The position numbers and the translations under genes are program-made. The notes under the pieces were generated by a model, which saw nothing but the letters and a program-made list of their open reading frames with translations, was not told where the DNA came from and searched no databases. This document shows positions 30,810 to 39,437 of a stretch of 64,000 bases of DNA, piece by piece; the first letter of the stretch is position 1; each line of letters starts with the position of its first letter. Source of the DNA: Staphylococcus rostri (GTDB lineage Bacteria > Bacillota > Bacilli > Staphylococcales > Staphylococcaceae). The stretch lies in contig NZ_PPRF01000040.1 in NCBI RefSeq assembly GCF_002902145.1, positions 24,550-88,549 on the forward strand, in the 5' to 3' direction.

Positions 30810-31952
30810 ATGAAAGTATGTATTATCGCTGTTGGCTCAGAGTTGTTACTCGGTCAAATTGCAAACACGAATGCGCAATATATCTCACGTGTACTTAACG
30901 AAGCGGGACACCACGTGTTGGAACACATTGTTGTAGGGGACAATCCAGAACGTTTGGCACGTGTAACGAAACGCGCGTTGGCACAATATGACGCGATTAT
31001 TTTTACAGGTGGTTTAGGGCCAACGAAAGATGATTTGACGAAGCAGACGGTTGCGGAAGTAATGGGTAAGGAATTGGTTATGGATCAATCAGCGCTAGAT
31101 TATATTGAGTCATATTTTGTGGCACAAGATAGAGTGATGACACCGAATAATAAGCAACAAGCATTGGTAATTGAAGGTTCTCAAGTCTTGGCGAATCGTG
31201 TAGGGATGGCACCCGGTATGTATGTCGTTTATGAAGATACACATGTTGTCATGATACCGGGACCACCGAGTGAAATGCGCCCAATGGTAGATAATGAATT
31301 AATGCCACACTTTGCACAATCGAACCAGACGATCTTTTCTGAAGTGCTTCGCTTTTGTGGCATTGGTGAGTCACAAGTGGAGACGGAACTGTTAGATTTA
31401 ATTGATGCGCAGACGAATCCAACAATTGCACCACTAGCTGGTAAACATGAAGTGACGATTCGTTTAACGGCGAGCGGGAAAGATACTGAAGCTTGTAAAG
31501 CACTTATTGAACCGATAAAAGCGCAAATTCTGGAACGTGTTGGTGATTATTATTATGGCTCAGATGATCTAACACCCGAACAGGCAGTCATGAATCGTCA
31601 ATCAGCGTCTGTTGCGGTGTATGATGCGGTAACTGATGGCTTATTACATGCCCGTTTAAAACAAGCGGATACTTGTCATCTATTGAAAGGCTATATGTTA
31701 CATCACGACAGCTTTTTACAGTCGGATGTGACAATTGAAGAGAACCTACGCATTGCGGCGATGTTCGTACAATCATTGTATGAAACGCAACAGGCTGTTA
31801 GTCTATTAGCAGTCGGTCAAACAGTATATGTTGGCTTTTTAGATGGATCACAATTTGATGTGAAAAGCTTCAAAATGGCGACACAACGCAATCTAATGCG
31901 CGATCGCAGTCAAAACTATGTGCTCATCGAGTGGTTGAATTGGTTAAAATGA
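30810..31952 (+). CDS. cinA: CinA-family protein, C-terminal amidohydrolase domain degenerate
   Basis: The N-terminal molybdopterin-binding-like (COG1058) domain is well kept (IIAVGSELLLGQIANTN, FTGGLGPTKDDLTK, MIPGPPSEM), typical of ADP-ribose/CoA pyrophosphatase-type CinA. The C-terminal CinA domain should carry the nicotinamide-nucleotide amidase serine in an ESxTGG motif. In the corresponding stretch (about residues 255-380) I see no such motif, only ASVAVYDAVTDGLLHARL, so the deamidase activity is probably lost. The ATG behind GGGAGGAC gives 380 residues. It precedes recA, the conserved late-competence arrangement. Confidence 0.88.
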   Translation: MKVCIIAVGSELLLGQIANTNAQYISRVLNEAGHHVLEHIVVGDNPERLARVTKRALAQYDAIIFTGGLGPTKDDLTKQTVAEVMGKELVMDQSALDYIESYFVAQDRVMTPNNKQQALVIEGSQVLANRVGMAPGMYVVYEDTHVVMIPGPPSEMRPMVDNELMPHFAQSNQTIFSEVLRFCGIGESQVETELLDLIDAQTNPTIAPLAGKHEVTIRLTASGKDTEACKALIEPIKAQILERVGDYYYGSDDLTPEQAVMNRQSASVAVYDAVTDGLLHARLKQADTCHLLKGYMLHHDSFLQSDVTIEENLRIAAMFVQSLYETQQAVSLLAVGQTVYVGFLDGSQFDVKSFKMATQRNLMRDRSQNYVLIEWLNWLK

Positions 31953-32021
31953 AGCGAGTTGTGTTGAGTACGACGATAAAGCACGTTTGTTCGCAAAAGT
32001 GAAATCACTCGAGAAAATAAC

Positions 32022-32035
32022 CGAACAAATATTCG
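32022..32035 (+). promoter_or_regulatory. LexA (SOS) box of recA
   Basis: CGAACAAATATTCG matches the Gram-positive SOS box CGAAC-N4-GTTYG closely and is the same box I know from staphylococcal recA. It lies 10 bases before the -35 element. Confidence 0.85.
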
Positions 32036-32044
32036 CTAAAATGC

Positions 32045-32073
32045 TTGTAATTTTAGTTGAAAGCTTGTATAGT
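32045..32073 (+). promoter_or_regulatory. recA promoter
   Basis: TTGTAA (32045-32050), a 17-base spacer and TATAGT (32068-32073), immediately downstream of the LexA box. Confidence 0.65.
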
Positions 32074-32160
32074 ATAACTAAATCAATTGGAACAACGAAC
32101 ACGGAACGTACGTGTAATTAATACATTTGAACAGATAGATGATATTAGGAGGTACAATCA

Positions 32161-33210
32161 TTGGAGAATGAACGTCAAAAAGCACTAGATACGGTAATTA
32201 AAAACATGGAAAAATCTTTCGGTAAAGGTGCCGTTATGAAGTTAGGCGATAATAAAGATCGCAACGTATCAACAATTTCAACAGGCTCTGTAACGCTAGA
32301 CCACGCATTAGGAGTGGGCGGTTATCCGAAAGGGCGTATTATCGAAGTTTATGGTCCTGAAAGTTCAGGTAAAACAACAGTCACATTGCACGCTATTGCA
32401 GAAGTGCAAAAAAATGGTGGCGTTGCAGCGTTTATCGATGCCGAGCATGCGTTAGACCCTGTATACGCAGAAGCATTAGGTGTGGACATTAATAATTTAT
32501 ATATTTCTCAACCAGACCACGGTGAACAAGGTTTAGAGATCGCGGAAGCCTTCGTACGTAGTGGTGCAGTAGATATCGTTGTTGTCGACTCAGTTGCGGC
32601 GTTAACACCTAAAGCTGAGATTGAAGGTGAAATGGGTGATACGCACGTTGGTTTACAAGCGCGTTTAATGTCTCAAGCATTACGTAAACTTTCAGCAGCT
32701 ATATCTAAGTCTAAAACAACAGCAATCTTTATTAACCAAATTCGTGAAAAAGTGGGTGTTATGTTTGGTAACCCTGAAACAACACCTGGTGGGCGCGCAT
32801 TAAAATTCTATAGCTCTGTACGTTTAGAAGTTCGTCGTGCAGAACAATTGAAACAAGGTCAAGATATCGTTGGTAACCGTACGAAGATTAAAGTCGTTAA
32901 AAACAAAGTTGCACCACCATTCAAAGTAGCAGAAGTGGATATTATGTACGGTCAAGGTATTTCACGCCAAGGTGAGTTAATCGACTTAGGTGTGGCACAT
33001 GATATTGTAGACAAGTCAGGTGCATGGTATTCATACAACGGTGAACGTATGGGTCAAGGTAAAGAGAATGTAAAATTATTCTTGAAAGAAAACCCAGAAT
33101 TAGAAGCGGAAATCGATCGCAAATTGCGTGAAAAACTCGGTATTGCTGATGAAGCAGCCGCAGATAACGAAGATACAGCAAAAGAAGCAGATACGCTTTT
33201 TGATGCTTAA
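32161..33210 (+). CDS. recA: Recombinase RecA
   Basis: ATP-dependent strand-exchange protein and LexA co-protease. Walker [10 protein letters not shown] is near residue 67, Walker [13 protein letters not shown] near 140, and L2-loop residues [21 protein letters not shown] near 193. It has 349 residues with an acidic C terminus. The start is TTG at 32161 behind AGGAGGTACAATCA, giving [10 protein letters not shown] as in S. aureus, where the start is also weak. It is transcribed alone from an SOS promoter and ends at a strong terminator. Confidence 0.98.
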   Translation: MENERQKALDTVIKNMEKSFGKGAVMKLGDNKDRNVSTISTGSVTLDHALGVGGYPKGRIIEVYGPESSGKTTVTLHAIAEVQKNGGVAAFIDAEHALDPVYAEALGVDINNLYISQPDHGEQGLEIAEAFVRSGAVDIVVVDSVAALTPKAEIEGEMGDTHVGLQARLMSQALRKLSAAISKSKTTAIFINQIREKVGVMFGNPETTPGGRALKFYSSVRLEVRRAEQLKQGQDIVGNRTKIKVVKNKVAPPFKVAEVDIMYGQGISRQGELIDLGVAHDIVDKSGAWYSYNGERMGQGKENVKLFLKENPELEAEIDRKLREKLGIADEAAADNEDTAKEADTLFDA

Positions 33211-33244
33211 TCAATAGTGAATGAAGAATACTTCATCTTTTATG

Positions 33245-33274
33245 GTGGAATGGCGTATGCTGTTCCACTTTTTT
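33245..33274 (+). terminator. Intrinsic terminator after recA
   Basis: GTGGAA, a 12-base loop and TTCCAC are followed by TTTTTT, 35 bases after the recA stop. Confidence 0.85.
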
Positions 33275-33330
33275 CAGGTTAAGGTGTTATAATGCGTTCT
33301 TATAATTTATTTTCGGAGATGTGCAAGGAG

Positions 33331-33460
33331 TTAGGACATTAAGGCTGTTCAATTTATAAGGCAGTAGTTGTCGGGTATGAAATTACGCTTGTTATACCCA
33401 CTCAGTCATACTGAGATAGGACAATGGTGATTTTGATAAATAAGATGCCTATCCTAAACT
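33331..33460 (+). repeat. Intergenic structured repeat, copy B (diverged)
   Basis: Most of the 482-base recA-rny gap is non-coding. After the recA terminator it holds a diverged copy of the dispersed repeat: GGACATT, TTCAATTTAT, GGCAGTAG, GGTATGAAA, then GAT-GGACAA...GATAAATAAGATGCC, aligned in order with copy D at 38195. Both hairpin halves are still recognisable (GATAGGACA with TATCCTA). The rest of the gap, 33461-33680, shows no ORF or clear motif beyond AT-rich sequence. Confidence 0.6.
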
Positions 33461-33692
33461 TAATTTTGGTTGTGAACAATAGGACTTGAACATAAAGATG
33501 ACTCGATAAATGCTGATGACAGTTTTTGAGAAATAGAATGTGTAGAAAAGAACGCTGGCTATTCATGACACAAGTCTTGATTTTTCTGACTTCAAAACGT
33601 ACAATTAGACTTGTATGATTTTTAGTCATATTCATGTAATCATATTGATTTGTTAATATACAGAATCAAATCCTAGAAAAGGAGGTGTTTGT

Positions 33693-35252
33693 GTGAATTT
33701 ATTAACCCTCTTACTCATTTTGCTGGGTATTATTCTAGGAGTTGTTGCGGGGTACTTTATCGCTCAGAATTTAATAAATCAACGGCAAGTACAAGCTAAA
33801 AATACAGCCGAAGATATTGTTGAACAAGCGAAGAAAGACGCCGAAAATCTAAAAAAAGAAAAGTTACTCGAAGCGAAAGAAGAAAACCAAAGAATTCGTG
33901 AGCAAGCGGACAGCGAGCTTAGAGAACGTCGTGGTGAACTTCAGCGACAAGAATCCCGACTTCTTCAAAAAGAAGAAAACTTGGAGCGTAAATCTGATCT
34001 ATTAGATAAGAAGGATGAGATTTTAGAGCAAAAAGAATCTAAACTTGAAGAAAGACAACAACAAGTAGATGCAAAAGAGAGTAGTGTTCAAGCAATAATA
34101 ATGAAACACGAACAAGAATTAGAACGCATCTCCGGTCTCACTCAAGAAGAAGCACGTAATGAACAACTGGAACGTGTTGAAAATGAATTGTCACAGGATA
34201 TTGCAGTACTTGTTAAGGAAAAAGAACGTGAAGCGAAAGAAAAAGTCAACCAAACTGCAAAAGAGTTACTTGCGACGACCGTTCAAAGATTTGCAGCTGA
34301 ACATACGTCAGAGTCAACGGTGTCAGTTGTTAACTTACCTAACGATGAAATGAAAGGACGTATCATTGGTCGAGAAGGACGTAATATTCGTACGCTTGAA
34401 ACGTTAACGGGTATTGATTTAATTATTGATGATACACCAGAAGCAGTTATTTTATCTGGTTTTGACCCAGTTCGTCGTGAAATTGCAAAAACGGCATTGA
34501 TTAATTTAGTATCAGATGGTCGTATTCATCCGGGACGTATTGAAGATATGGTCGACAAAGCACGACGTGAAGTAGATGAAATTATCCGAGAAGCAGGGGA
34601 ACATGCGACATTTGAATTGAATGTACACAATATGCATCCTGATCTTGTGAAAATTTTAGGACGTATGCACTACCGTACAAGTTATGGTCAAAACGTACTG
34701 AAACATTCTATTGAGGTGGCACATTTATCAGGAATGTTAGCAGCTGAATTGAATGAAGATGTCACGATTGCCAAACGTGCAGGTTTATTGCACGACATTG
34801 GTAAGGCGATTGACCATGAAGTGGAAGGCAGTCACGTAGAAATTGGCGTGGAACTTGCGAAAAAATACGGAGAATCGCCAACTGTTATTAATGCGATTCA
34901 TTCACATCACGGCGATGTTGAACCGACATCTATTATTTCAATCCTTGTGGCAGCAGCTGACGCATTATCAGCAGCTCGTCCAGGTGCGCGTAAAGAAACA
35001 TTAGAAAACTACATCAAGCGTCTCGAACGCTTGGAGGCCATTTCAGAGAACTACGATGGTGTTGAAAAGGCATTTGCGATTCAAGCAGGACGTGAAATTC
35101 GCGTGATTGTATCGCCAGAAGCCATTGATGATTTACAATCCCATCGATTGGCAAGAGACATTAAAGACCAAATTGAAGGTGAACTTCAATATCCAGGTCA
35201 TATCAAAGTGACAGTTGTTCGTGAGACGAGAGCAGTCGAATATGCAAAATAA
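33693..35252 (+). CDS. rny: Ribonuclease Y
   Basis: Membrane-anchored endoribonuclease that starts mRNA decay (also known as CvfA in S. aureus). One N-terminal membrane helix (residues 2-22) is followed by a long coiled coil (about 30-190), a KH domain ([15 protein letters not shown] near 226) and an HD domain with the metal site [12 protein letters not shown] near 364. It has 519 residues. The start is GTG behind AAAGGAGGTG. In Firmicutes rny is normally followed by ymdB; here cadCA and two repeats intervene. Its regulator RicA is encoded at 44.1 kb. Confidence 0.96.
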   Translation: MNLLTLLLILLGIILGVVAGYFIAQNLINQRQVQAKNTAEDIVEQAKKDAENLKKEKLLEAKEENQRIREQADSELRERRGELQRQESRLLQKEENLERKSDLLDKKDEILEQKESKLEERQQQVDAKESSVQAIIMKHEQELERISGLTQEEARNEQLERVENELSQDIAVLVKEKEREAKEKVNQTAKELLATTVQRFAAEHTSESTVSVVNLPNDEMKGRIIGREGRNIRTLETLTGIDLIIDDTPEAVILSGFDPVRREIAKTALINLVSDGRIHPGRIEDMVDKARREVDEIIREAGEHATFELNVHNMHPDLVKILGRMHYRTSYGQNVLKHSIEVAHLSGMLAAELNEDVTIAKRAGLLHDIGKAIDHEVEGSHVEIGVELAKKYGESPTVINAIHSHHGDVEPTSIISILVAAADALSAARPGARKETLENYIKRLERLEAISENYDGVEKAFAIQAGREIRVIVSPEAIDDLQSHRLARDIKDQIEGELQYPGHIKVTVVRETRAVEYAK

Positions 35253-35257
35253 TAAAA

Positions 35258-35286
35258 AACAACCTCAATATTGGGGTTGTTTTTTT
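35258..35286 (+). terminator. Intrinsic terminator after rny
   Basis: AACAACC pairs with GGTTGTT and is followed by a run of T residues, six bases after the stop codon. Confidence 0.85.
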
Positions 35287-35341
35287 GTGCAGTATTTGAA
35301 GATGAAGGTTCAAATGATAGTCCGAAAAACAAACTATACAA

Positions 35342-35484
35342 TGGGACCTTCAATTTAAATTTGAAATTTCATGTAAAGCAGTAACTGACTGGCATGAGAA
35401 TATGTTTTTACAAGCTTTTTTCACACCTACTCGATTTTGCAAGTGAACCTTTATAGAAAAATGAGATGCCTATCATATTCACTA
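35342..35484 (+). repeat. Intergenic structured repeat, copy C
   Basis: The 358-base gap between rny and cadC holds the rny terminator, this repeat copy and the cad promoter. Copy C shares with copy D, in order, GGGACCTTCAATTTAAATTTG, GCAGTAACTGACTGGCATGA, ACAAGCTTTTTTCACACCTA and AAAATGAGATGCCTATC. The first hairpin is intact; the second (GTGGGACA arm) has decayed. It has the same orientation as copy D on the other side of cadCA. Confidence 0.7.
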
Positions 35485-35528
35485 GCTTGAAATGGACAAT
35501 GAAAAAATGTAAATTTTGTCTCACTTTC

Positions 35529-35548
35529 ATTCAAGCGAATATTTGAAT
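35529..35548 (+). promoter_or_regulatory. CadC operator 1
   Basis: ATTCAA, 8 bases, TTGAAT: a dyad of the ArsR/CadC type resembling the TTCAAATA-type cad operator of plasmid pI258. It overlaps the -35 box TTGAAT of the cad promoter. Confidence 0.7.
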
Positions 35549-35571
35549 AACAATCAAAATTGCGTTATATT
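35543..35571 (+). promoter_or_regulatory. cadCA promoter
   Basis: TTGAAT (35543-35548), a 17-base spacer and TATATT (35566-35571). The two operator dyads flank and overlap it. Confidence 0.65.
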
Positions 35572-35575
35572 ATAA

Positions 35576-35591
35576 TCAAGTGAATACTTGA
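35576..35591 (+). promoter_or_regulatory. CadC operator 2
   Basis: TCAAG, TGAATA, CTTGA: a second dyad just downstream of the -10 box, with the same half-site as operator 1, 47 bases away centre to centre in phase with the first. Confidence 0.6.
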
Positions 35592-35610
35592 ATGAAAGTG
35601 GGTGATAGTT

Positions 35611-35985
35611 ATGGCTCAAGATCCAATGGGATGTGATGCATTTTTCATTGATGAGCAACATGTGCGCGAGGCGAAAGAAACATTGGCGCAAACAAATATT
35701 GAAAGTGTGAGTTTGATGTTTAAAAGCATTGCCGACATCAATCGTGCCAAAATAACGTATTTATTATGCGTGCATGATGAGTTATGTGTTTGTGACTTGG
35801 CAGAAATCTTACATTTAACCGTTGCGAATACATCGCATCATTTACGTTTGCTATATAAAAATGGTGTGGTTACTTATCGCAAAGAAGGTAAACGTGCATT
35901 TTATCGTATTTATGATGAACATATTCGTCAAATTATGATGATTTCAATTGCACATAAAGAAGAGGTGGTTAGCGATGACGAATAA
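35611..35985 (+). CDS. cadC: ArsR-family Cd/Zn/Pb-responsive repressor CadC
   Basis: Winged-helix metal sensor that leaves its operator when Cd, Pb or Zn binds. The 124-residue protein carries the alpha-3 metal site ELCVCDLAEIL near residues 59-69, with Cys-x-Cys, and a single Cys near the N terminus (MGCDAFF), completing the thiol site seen in pI258 CadC. The recognition helix is TVANTSHHLRLLYKNGVV. The C-terminal HIRQIMMISIAHKEEV holds the second (zinc) site residues. The start is at 35611, behind GGGTGAT. It overlaps cadA by 11 bases and is preceded by two matching operators. Confidence 0.92.
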   Translation: MAQDPMGCDAFFIDEQHVREAKETLAQTNIESVSLMFKSIADINRAKITYLLCVHDELCVCDLAEILHLTVANTSHHLRLLYKNGVVTYRKEGKRAFYRIYDEHIRQIMMISIAHKEEVVSDDE

Positions 35986-38125
35986 GCAAACAACGTATCG
36001 TGTAGAGGGTATGTCATGTGCCAACTGTGCTGCAAAATTTGAACGTAATGTTGCGGCATTGCCATCCGTAGAATCAGCAACTGTTAATTTCGGGGCATCC
36101 AAAATTTATGTTACAGGAACGCCAACGCTAAAAGAGATTGAAGCAGCAGGTGCGTTTGAAAATATTTCTGTTTTTGATGATCAAGCCCCAAAAGTTAAAC
36201 AACAAGATGAAAAAGAGGGTCATGAACCACAAACAATATTTGAAAAACTAAAACATTTTCTTGAGAATAATCAGTCATTATGGTTTGCGACATTATTAAT
36301 TGTATTTGGCTATATATCACAGGTTTTATATGGTTCGGACGCAATACTTACGCCGTTATTATTTGCCAGTGCTGTTGTAATCAGTGGCATGACGCTGATT
36401 AAAGAAGGGCTTAGAAACTTATTCCATTTTGAATTCGATATGCGAACATTGATGACGATTGCCGTTATTGGTGGTATGTTGATTGGCGAATGGGGAGAAG
36501 TGGCCGTTGTTGTGGTTTTATTTGCGTTAAGTGAAGCGTTAGAAGAATTTTCAATGCATAAAGCACGTGATGCAATGGCGTCATTGATGACGATTGCTCC
36601 CGATACAGCAACTGTGTTACGTGACGGTAAGCATGTTGAATTACCAGTTGAAGATGTCAGCGTTGGCGATGTGTTATATGTCAAAGCTGGACAAAAAATT
36701 GCGTTAGATGGTGTTGTGCAATCAGGTCATGCGACTGTGAATCAAGCTGCGATTACAGGTGAGTCCATTCCGGTTGAAAAAGTGATTGGCGATGAAGTAT
36801 ATGCGGGCACGTTAAATCATGATGGATTGTTAGAAATTGAAGTGACGAAAGGTGCAGCTGATACAACGATTGCGAAAGTGATTGAAATGGTGGAAGCAGC
36901 ACAACTCAATAAAGCACCTGCACAAGCATTTATCGAGCGTTTTGCGCAGTATTATACACCATTAATTATGCTCATAGCGGTAGGCGTTGCTGTGATACCG
37001 CCTTTAGTAACGGGTGGCGATTGGTACGATTGGATTTACCAAGGTCTGTCCGTACTTGTGGTCGGTTGTCCGTGTGCGTTAATTATTTCAACGCCTATTT
37101 CAATTGTATCGAGTATTAGTACTGCTGCGAAAAATGGTGTACTCATTAAAGGCGGCATTCATTTAGAACAGATGAGCAAAATTAAAACGATGGCATTTGA
37201 TAAAACAGGTACATTGACCATGGGAGAACCGAGTGTTGTGGATGTTATAAACTTAACAGCACAACAAGATGAAGAAGCGGTGTTGGCACGTGCTGCTGCA
37301 TTAGAACATACGACGCAACATCCGCTTGCTCGAGCGATTGTCAACTATGTAGAAACGCAAAATATTTCGTATAATGTAACGTTGGATCACGTACAAAGTA
37401 TGACTGGACAAGGTATCCAAGGTACGTTTGGCGAACATACGATGACGATAGGACAGCCTCAATTATTCGAAGCTAGCTTAACAGCACATGTGCGTCAATT
37501 AGTCGAAACACAGCAACAACAAGGGCGCACAGTTGTATTGGTTATGGAAGATGAAATGCTTAAATTATTAATTGCGCTACAGGATAAAGTACGCCCACAA
37601 TCTAAAAAAGTCATTGCGCAGTTAGCAGATTTAGGTGTCACATGCCGTGTTATGTTAACAGGTGATAACACATTTACTGCGAATACGATAGGTGAAGAAG
37701 TCGGTATTACAGATGTATACGCGAACTTGATGCCAGAAGATAAATTGACGTATATTGAACGTCTTGCCGAATCACAGTCTGTCGCAATGGTGGGTGACGG
37801 TGTTAACGATGCACCCGCACTGGCGCGTGCAGATGTCGGTATTGCGATGGGTGGTGCAAGTACGGATACAGCGCTCGAAACGGCAGATATTGCATTGCTC
37901 AGTGATGATATGTCAAAATTACCGTATGCGATACGTTTAAGTCGTCTAACAATGCGTACGATTAAGTGGAATATTGCGATTGCACTTGGTCTTAAAATAA
38001 TTGCATTGTTGCTCGTTATTCCAGGATGGCTTACATTATGGATTGCGATTATGTCTGATATGGGTGCGACAATTCTTGTTACACTGAATGCGATGCGTCT
38101 TTTATACGTTAAAGATGTGTCCTAA
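35975..38125 (+). CDS. cadA: Cadmium/zinc-translocating P1B-type ATPase
   Basis: Exports Cd2+, Zn2+ and Pb2+ across the cell membrane. One N-terminal heavy-metal-binding domain has GMSCANCAAKF near residue 12. Membrane helices follow, then the actuator motif TGES near residue 258 and the ion-path motif GCPCALIIS near 365. The phosphorylation site DKTGTLT is near 409, HTTQHPLARA near 446 and the hinge MVGDGVNDAP near 604. It has 716 residues from the ATG at 35975 behind GAGGTGG. The operon lies between rny and ymdB, so it is an accessory insertion; codon use looks like that of its neighbours. Confidence 0.94.
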   Translation: MTNKQTTYRVEGMSCANCAAKFERNVAALPSVESATVNFGASKIYVTGTPTLKEIEAAGAFENISVFDDQAPKVKQQDEKEGHEPQTIFEKLKHFLENNQSLWFATLLIVFGYISQVLYGSDAILTPLLFASAVVISGMTLIKEGLRNLFHFEFDMRTLMTIAVIGGMLIGEWGEVAVVVVLFALSEALEEFSMHKARDAMASLMTIAPDTATVLRDGKHVELPVEDVSVGDVLYVKAGQKIALDGVVQSGHATVNQAAITGESIPVEKVIGDEVYAGTLNHDGLLEIEVTKGAADTTIAKVIEMVEAAQLNKAPAQAFIERFAQYYTPLIMLIAVGVAVIPPLVTGGDWYDWIYQGLSVLVVGCPCALIISTPISIVSSISTAAKNGVLIKGGIHLEQMSKIKTMAFDKTGTLTMGEPSVVDVINLTAQQDEEAVLARAAALEHTTQHPLARAIVNYVETQNISYNVTLDHVQSMTGQGIQGTFGEHTMTIGQPQLFEASLTAHVRQLVETQQQQGRTVVLVMEDEMLKLLIALQDKVRPQSKKVIAQLADLGVTCRVMLTGDNTFTANTIGEEVGITDVYANLMPEDKLTYIERLAESQSVAMVGDGVNDAPALARADVGIAMGGASTDTALETADIALLSDDMSKLPYAIRLSRLTMRTIKWNIAIALGLKIIALLLVIPGWLTLWIAIMSDMGATILVTLNAMRLLYVKDVS

Positions 38126-38194
38126 CATTGACATCACATATGAGCACGCTAAAATATATAAGAGAGTATTTTGATCGTAGGCAATCAAACTGAA

Positions 38195-38361
38195 GTTGGG
38201 ACATTCATAGGAACATTTAAATTCAATTTGAGATTTCATATAGTAGGCAGTAGCTGACTGGTATGAAAATGCGCTTTGACAAGCTTTTTTACACCTAGTC
38301 AGCCTTGCCGGGGTGGGACAACGGAATCTTTTTTGATAAATGAGATGCCTGTCCCACTCCC
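38195..38361 (+). repeat. Intergenic structured repeat, copy D (best-preserved)
   Basis: About 167 bases filling the cadA-ymdB gap. Hairpin 1 pairs CTGACTGGTATGAAAA with TTTTTTACACCTAGTCAG. Hairpin 2 pairs GGGGTGGGACA (38315-38325) with TGTCCCACTCCC near the end. The 5' part is AAATTCAATTTGAG and GGCAGTAG. Copy F at 57051 is a close match in the opposite orientation. The T-rich loops and stems could terminate transcription, but the conserved loop sequences suggest more than a terminator. Confidence 0.8.
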
Positions 38362-38404
38362 ATGTTTAGATTGCCTATGTCAATGAATAGAGAGGACATA
38401 GCGG

Positions 38405-39217
38405 ATGAGAATATTATTTATTGGAGATATCGTAGGCAAGGTTGGTCGACAAGCGATTTCGGATTATTTGTCTCAGCTAAAGCAACATTATCGTCCAACA
38501 GTAACGATTGTAAATGCTGAAAACGCAGCACATGGGAAAGGGATTACTGAAAAGATTTATAAAGAATTGTTGCGTGAAGGTGTCGACTTTATGACGATGG
38601 GGAACCATACATACGGGCAGCGTCAAATATATGAGTTTATTGATGATGCCACACGCATGGTACGACCTGCGAACTTTCCAGATGAAGCACCAGGCATAGG
38701 TATGCGCATTATTCAACTGAATGATAAAAAATTAGCAGTTATTAATTTACAAGGCCGTGCGTTTATGCAAGATATTGATGACCCGTTCAAAAAAGCGGAC
38801 CAGTTGATTAAAGAAGCACAAGCAGAAGCGGACTATATTTTTGTCGATTTTCATGCTGAAACGACGTCCGAAAAGAATGCGATGGGTTGGTATTTAGATG
38901 GCCGTGTAGGTGCGGTTGTAGGAACACATACACATATTCAAACATCTGATGAACGTATTTTGCCACAAGGTACGGCGTATATTACAGATGTCGGGATGAC
39001 GGGCTATTATGACGGTATACTCGGTATTAACCGCGATGAAGTGATTGAGCGCTTTATTACGAGCTTACCACAACGCCATGTCGTGCCTGATGAAGGACGT
39101 AGTGTATTATCAGGTGTCTTTGTAGAGTTGAGACCTGACGGGACTGCGAAACATATTGAGCGTATTTTAATAAATGAAGATCATCCAGAGATTGGTACAA
39201 AAGCATTTAGAAATTAA
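38405..39217 (+). CDS. ymdB: Metallophosphoesterase YmdB (2',3'-cyclic nucleotide phosphodiesterase family)
   Basis: Dinuclear-metal phosphodiesterase conserved next to rny in Firmicutes; the B. subtilis enzyme affects biofilm and motility choice. Metal-ligand motifs are all present: GDIVGKVGR at residue 7, NAENAAHGKG near 38, MGNHTYG near 66, DFHAETTSEK near 149 and GTHTHIQTSDE near 177. The length of 270 residues is normal. It has a ribosome binding site AGAGAGGAC and is now separated from rny by 3.1 kb. Confidence 0.92.
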   Translation: MRILFIGDIVGKVGRQAISDYLSQLKQHYRPTVTIVNAENAAHGKGITEKIYKELLREGVDFMTMGNHTYGQRQIYEFIDDATRMVRPANFPDEAPGIGMRIIQLNDKKLAVINLQGRAFMQDIDDPFKKADQLIKEAQAEADYIFVDFHAETTSEKNAMGWYLDGRVGAVVGTHTHIQTSDERILPQGTAYITDVGMTGYYDGILGINRDEVIERFITSLPQRHVVPDEGRSVLSGVFVELRPDGTAKHIERILINEDHPEIGTKAFRN

Positions 39218-39357
39218 GTAGAACCAGCGTGATGCGTAAAATAGCTTTTTATTTTATCGAATCACGAAGTTGTGTCGAAAATTCTGCTTTTAGGACACCA
39301 GTGCACCAATTGATTGTGAGCCAGTTCAGTATCGTCCATTAGTATGATTTTTTGTAA

Positions 39358-39389
39358 AACCCACTATTTTATTGCACATATAGTGGGTT
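39358..39389 (+). terminator. Hairpin between ymdB and korA
   Basis: AACCCACTAT and ATAGTGGGTT form a perfect 10-bp stem with a 12-base loop; the tail ATTTTG is a weak T tract. Upstream, 39298-39330 shares CCAGTGC and AATTGATTGTG with the region before polC (repeat A). Confidence 0.65.
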
Positions 39390-39437
39390 ATTTTGATATG
39401 ATAAACAATGAAGTTAAACGTGTAGGAGGCTAAACGA

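Noticed and set aside
35342..38361. cadCA as a composite transposon
   Set aside because: The flanking direct repeats carry no transposase gene or insertion-sequence ends; recombination between intergenic repeats is the simpler reading.
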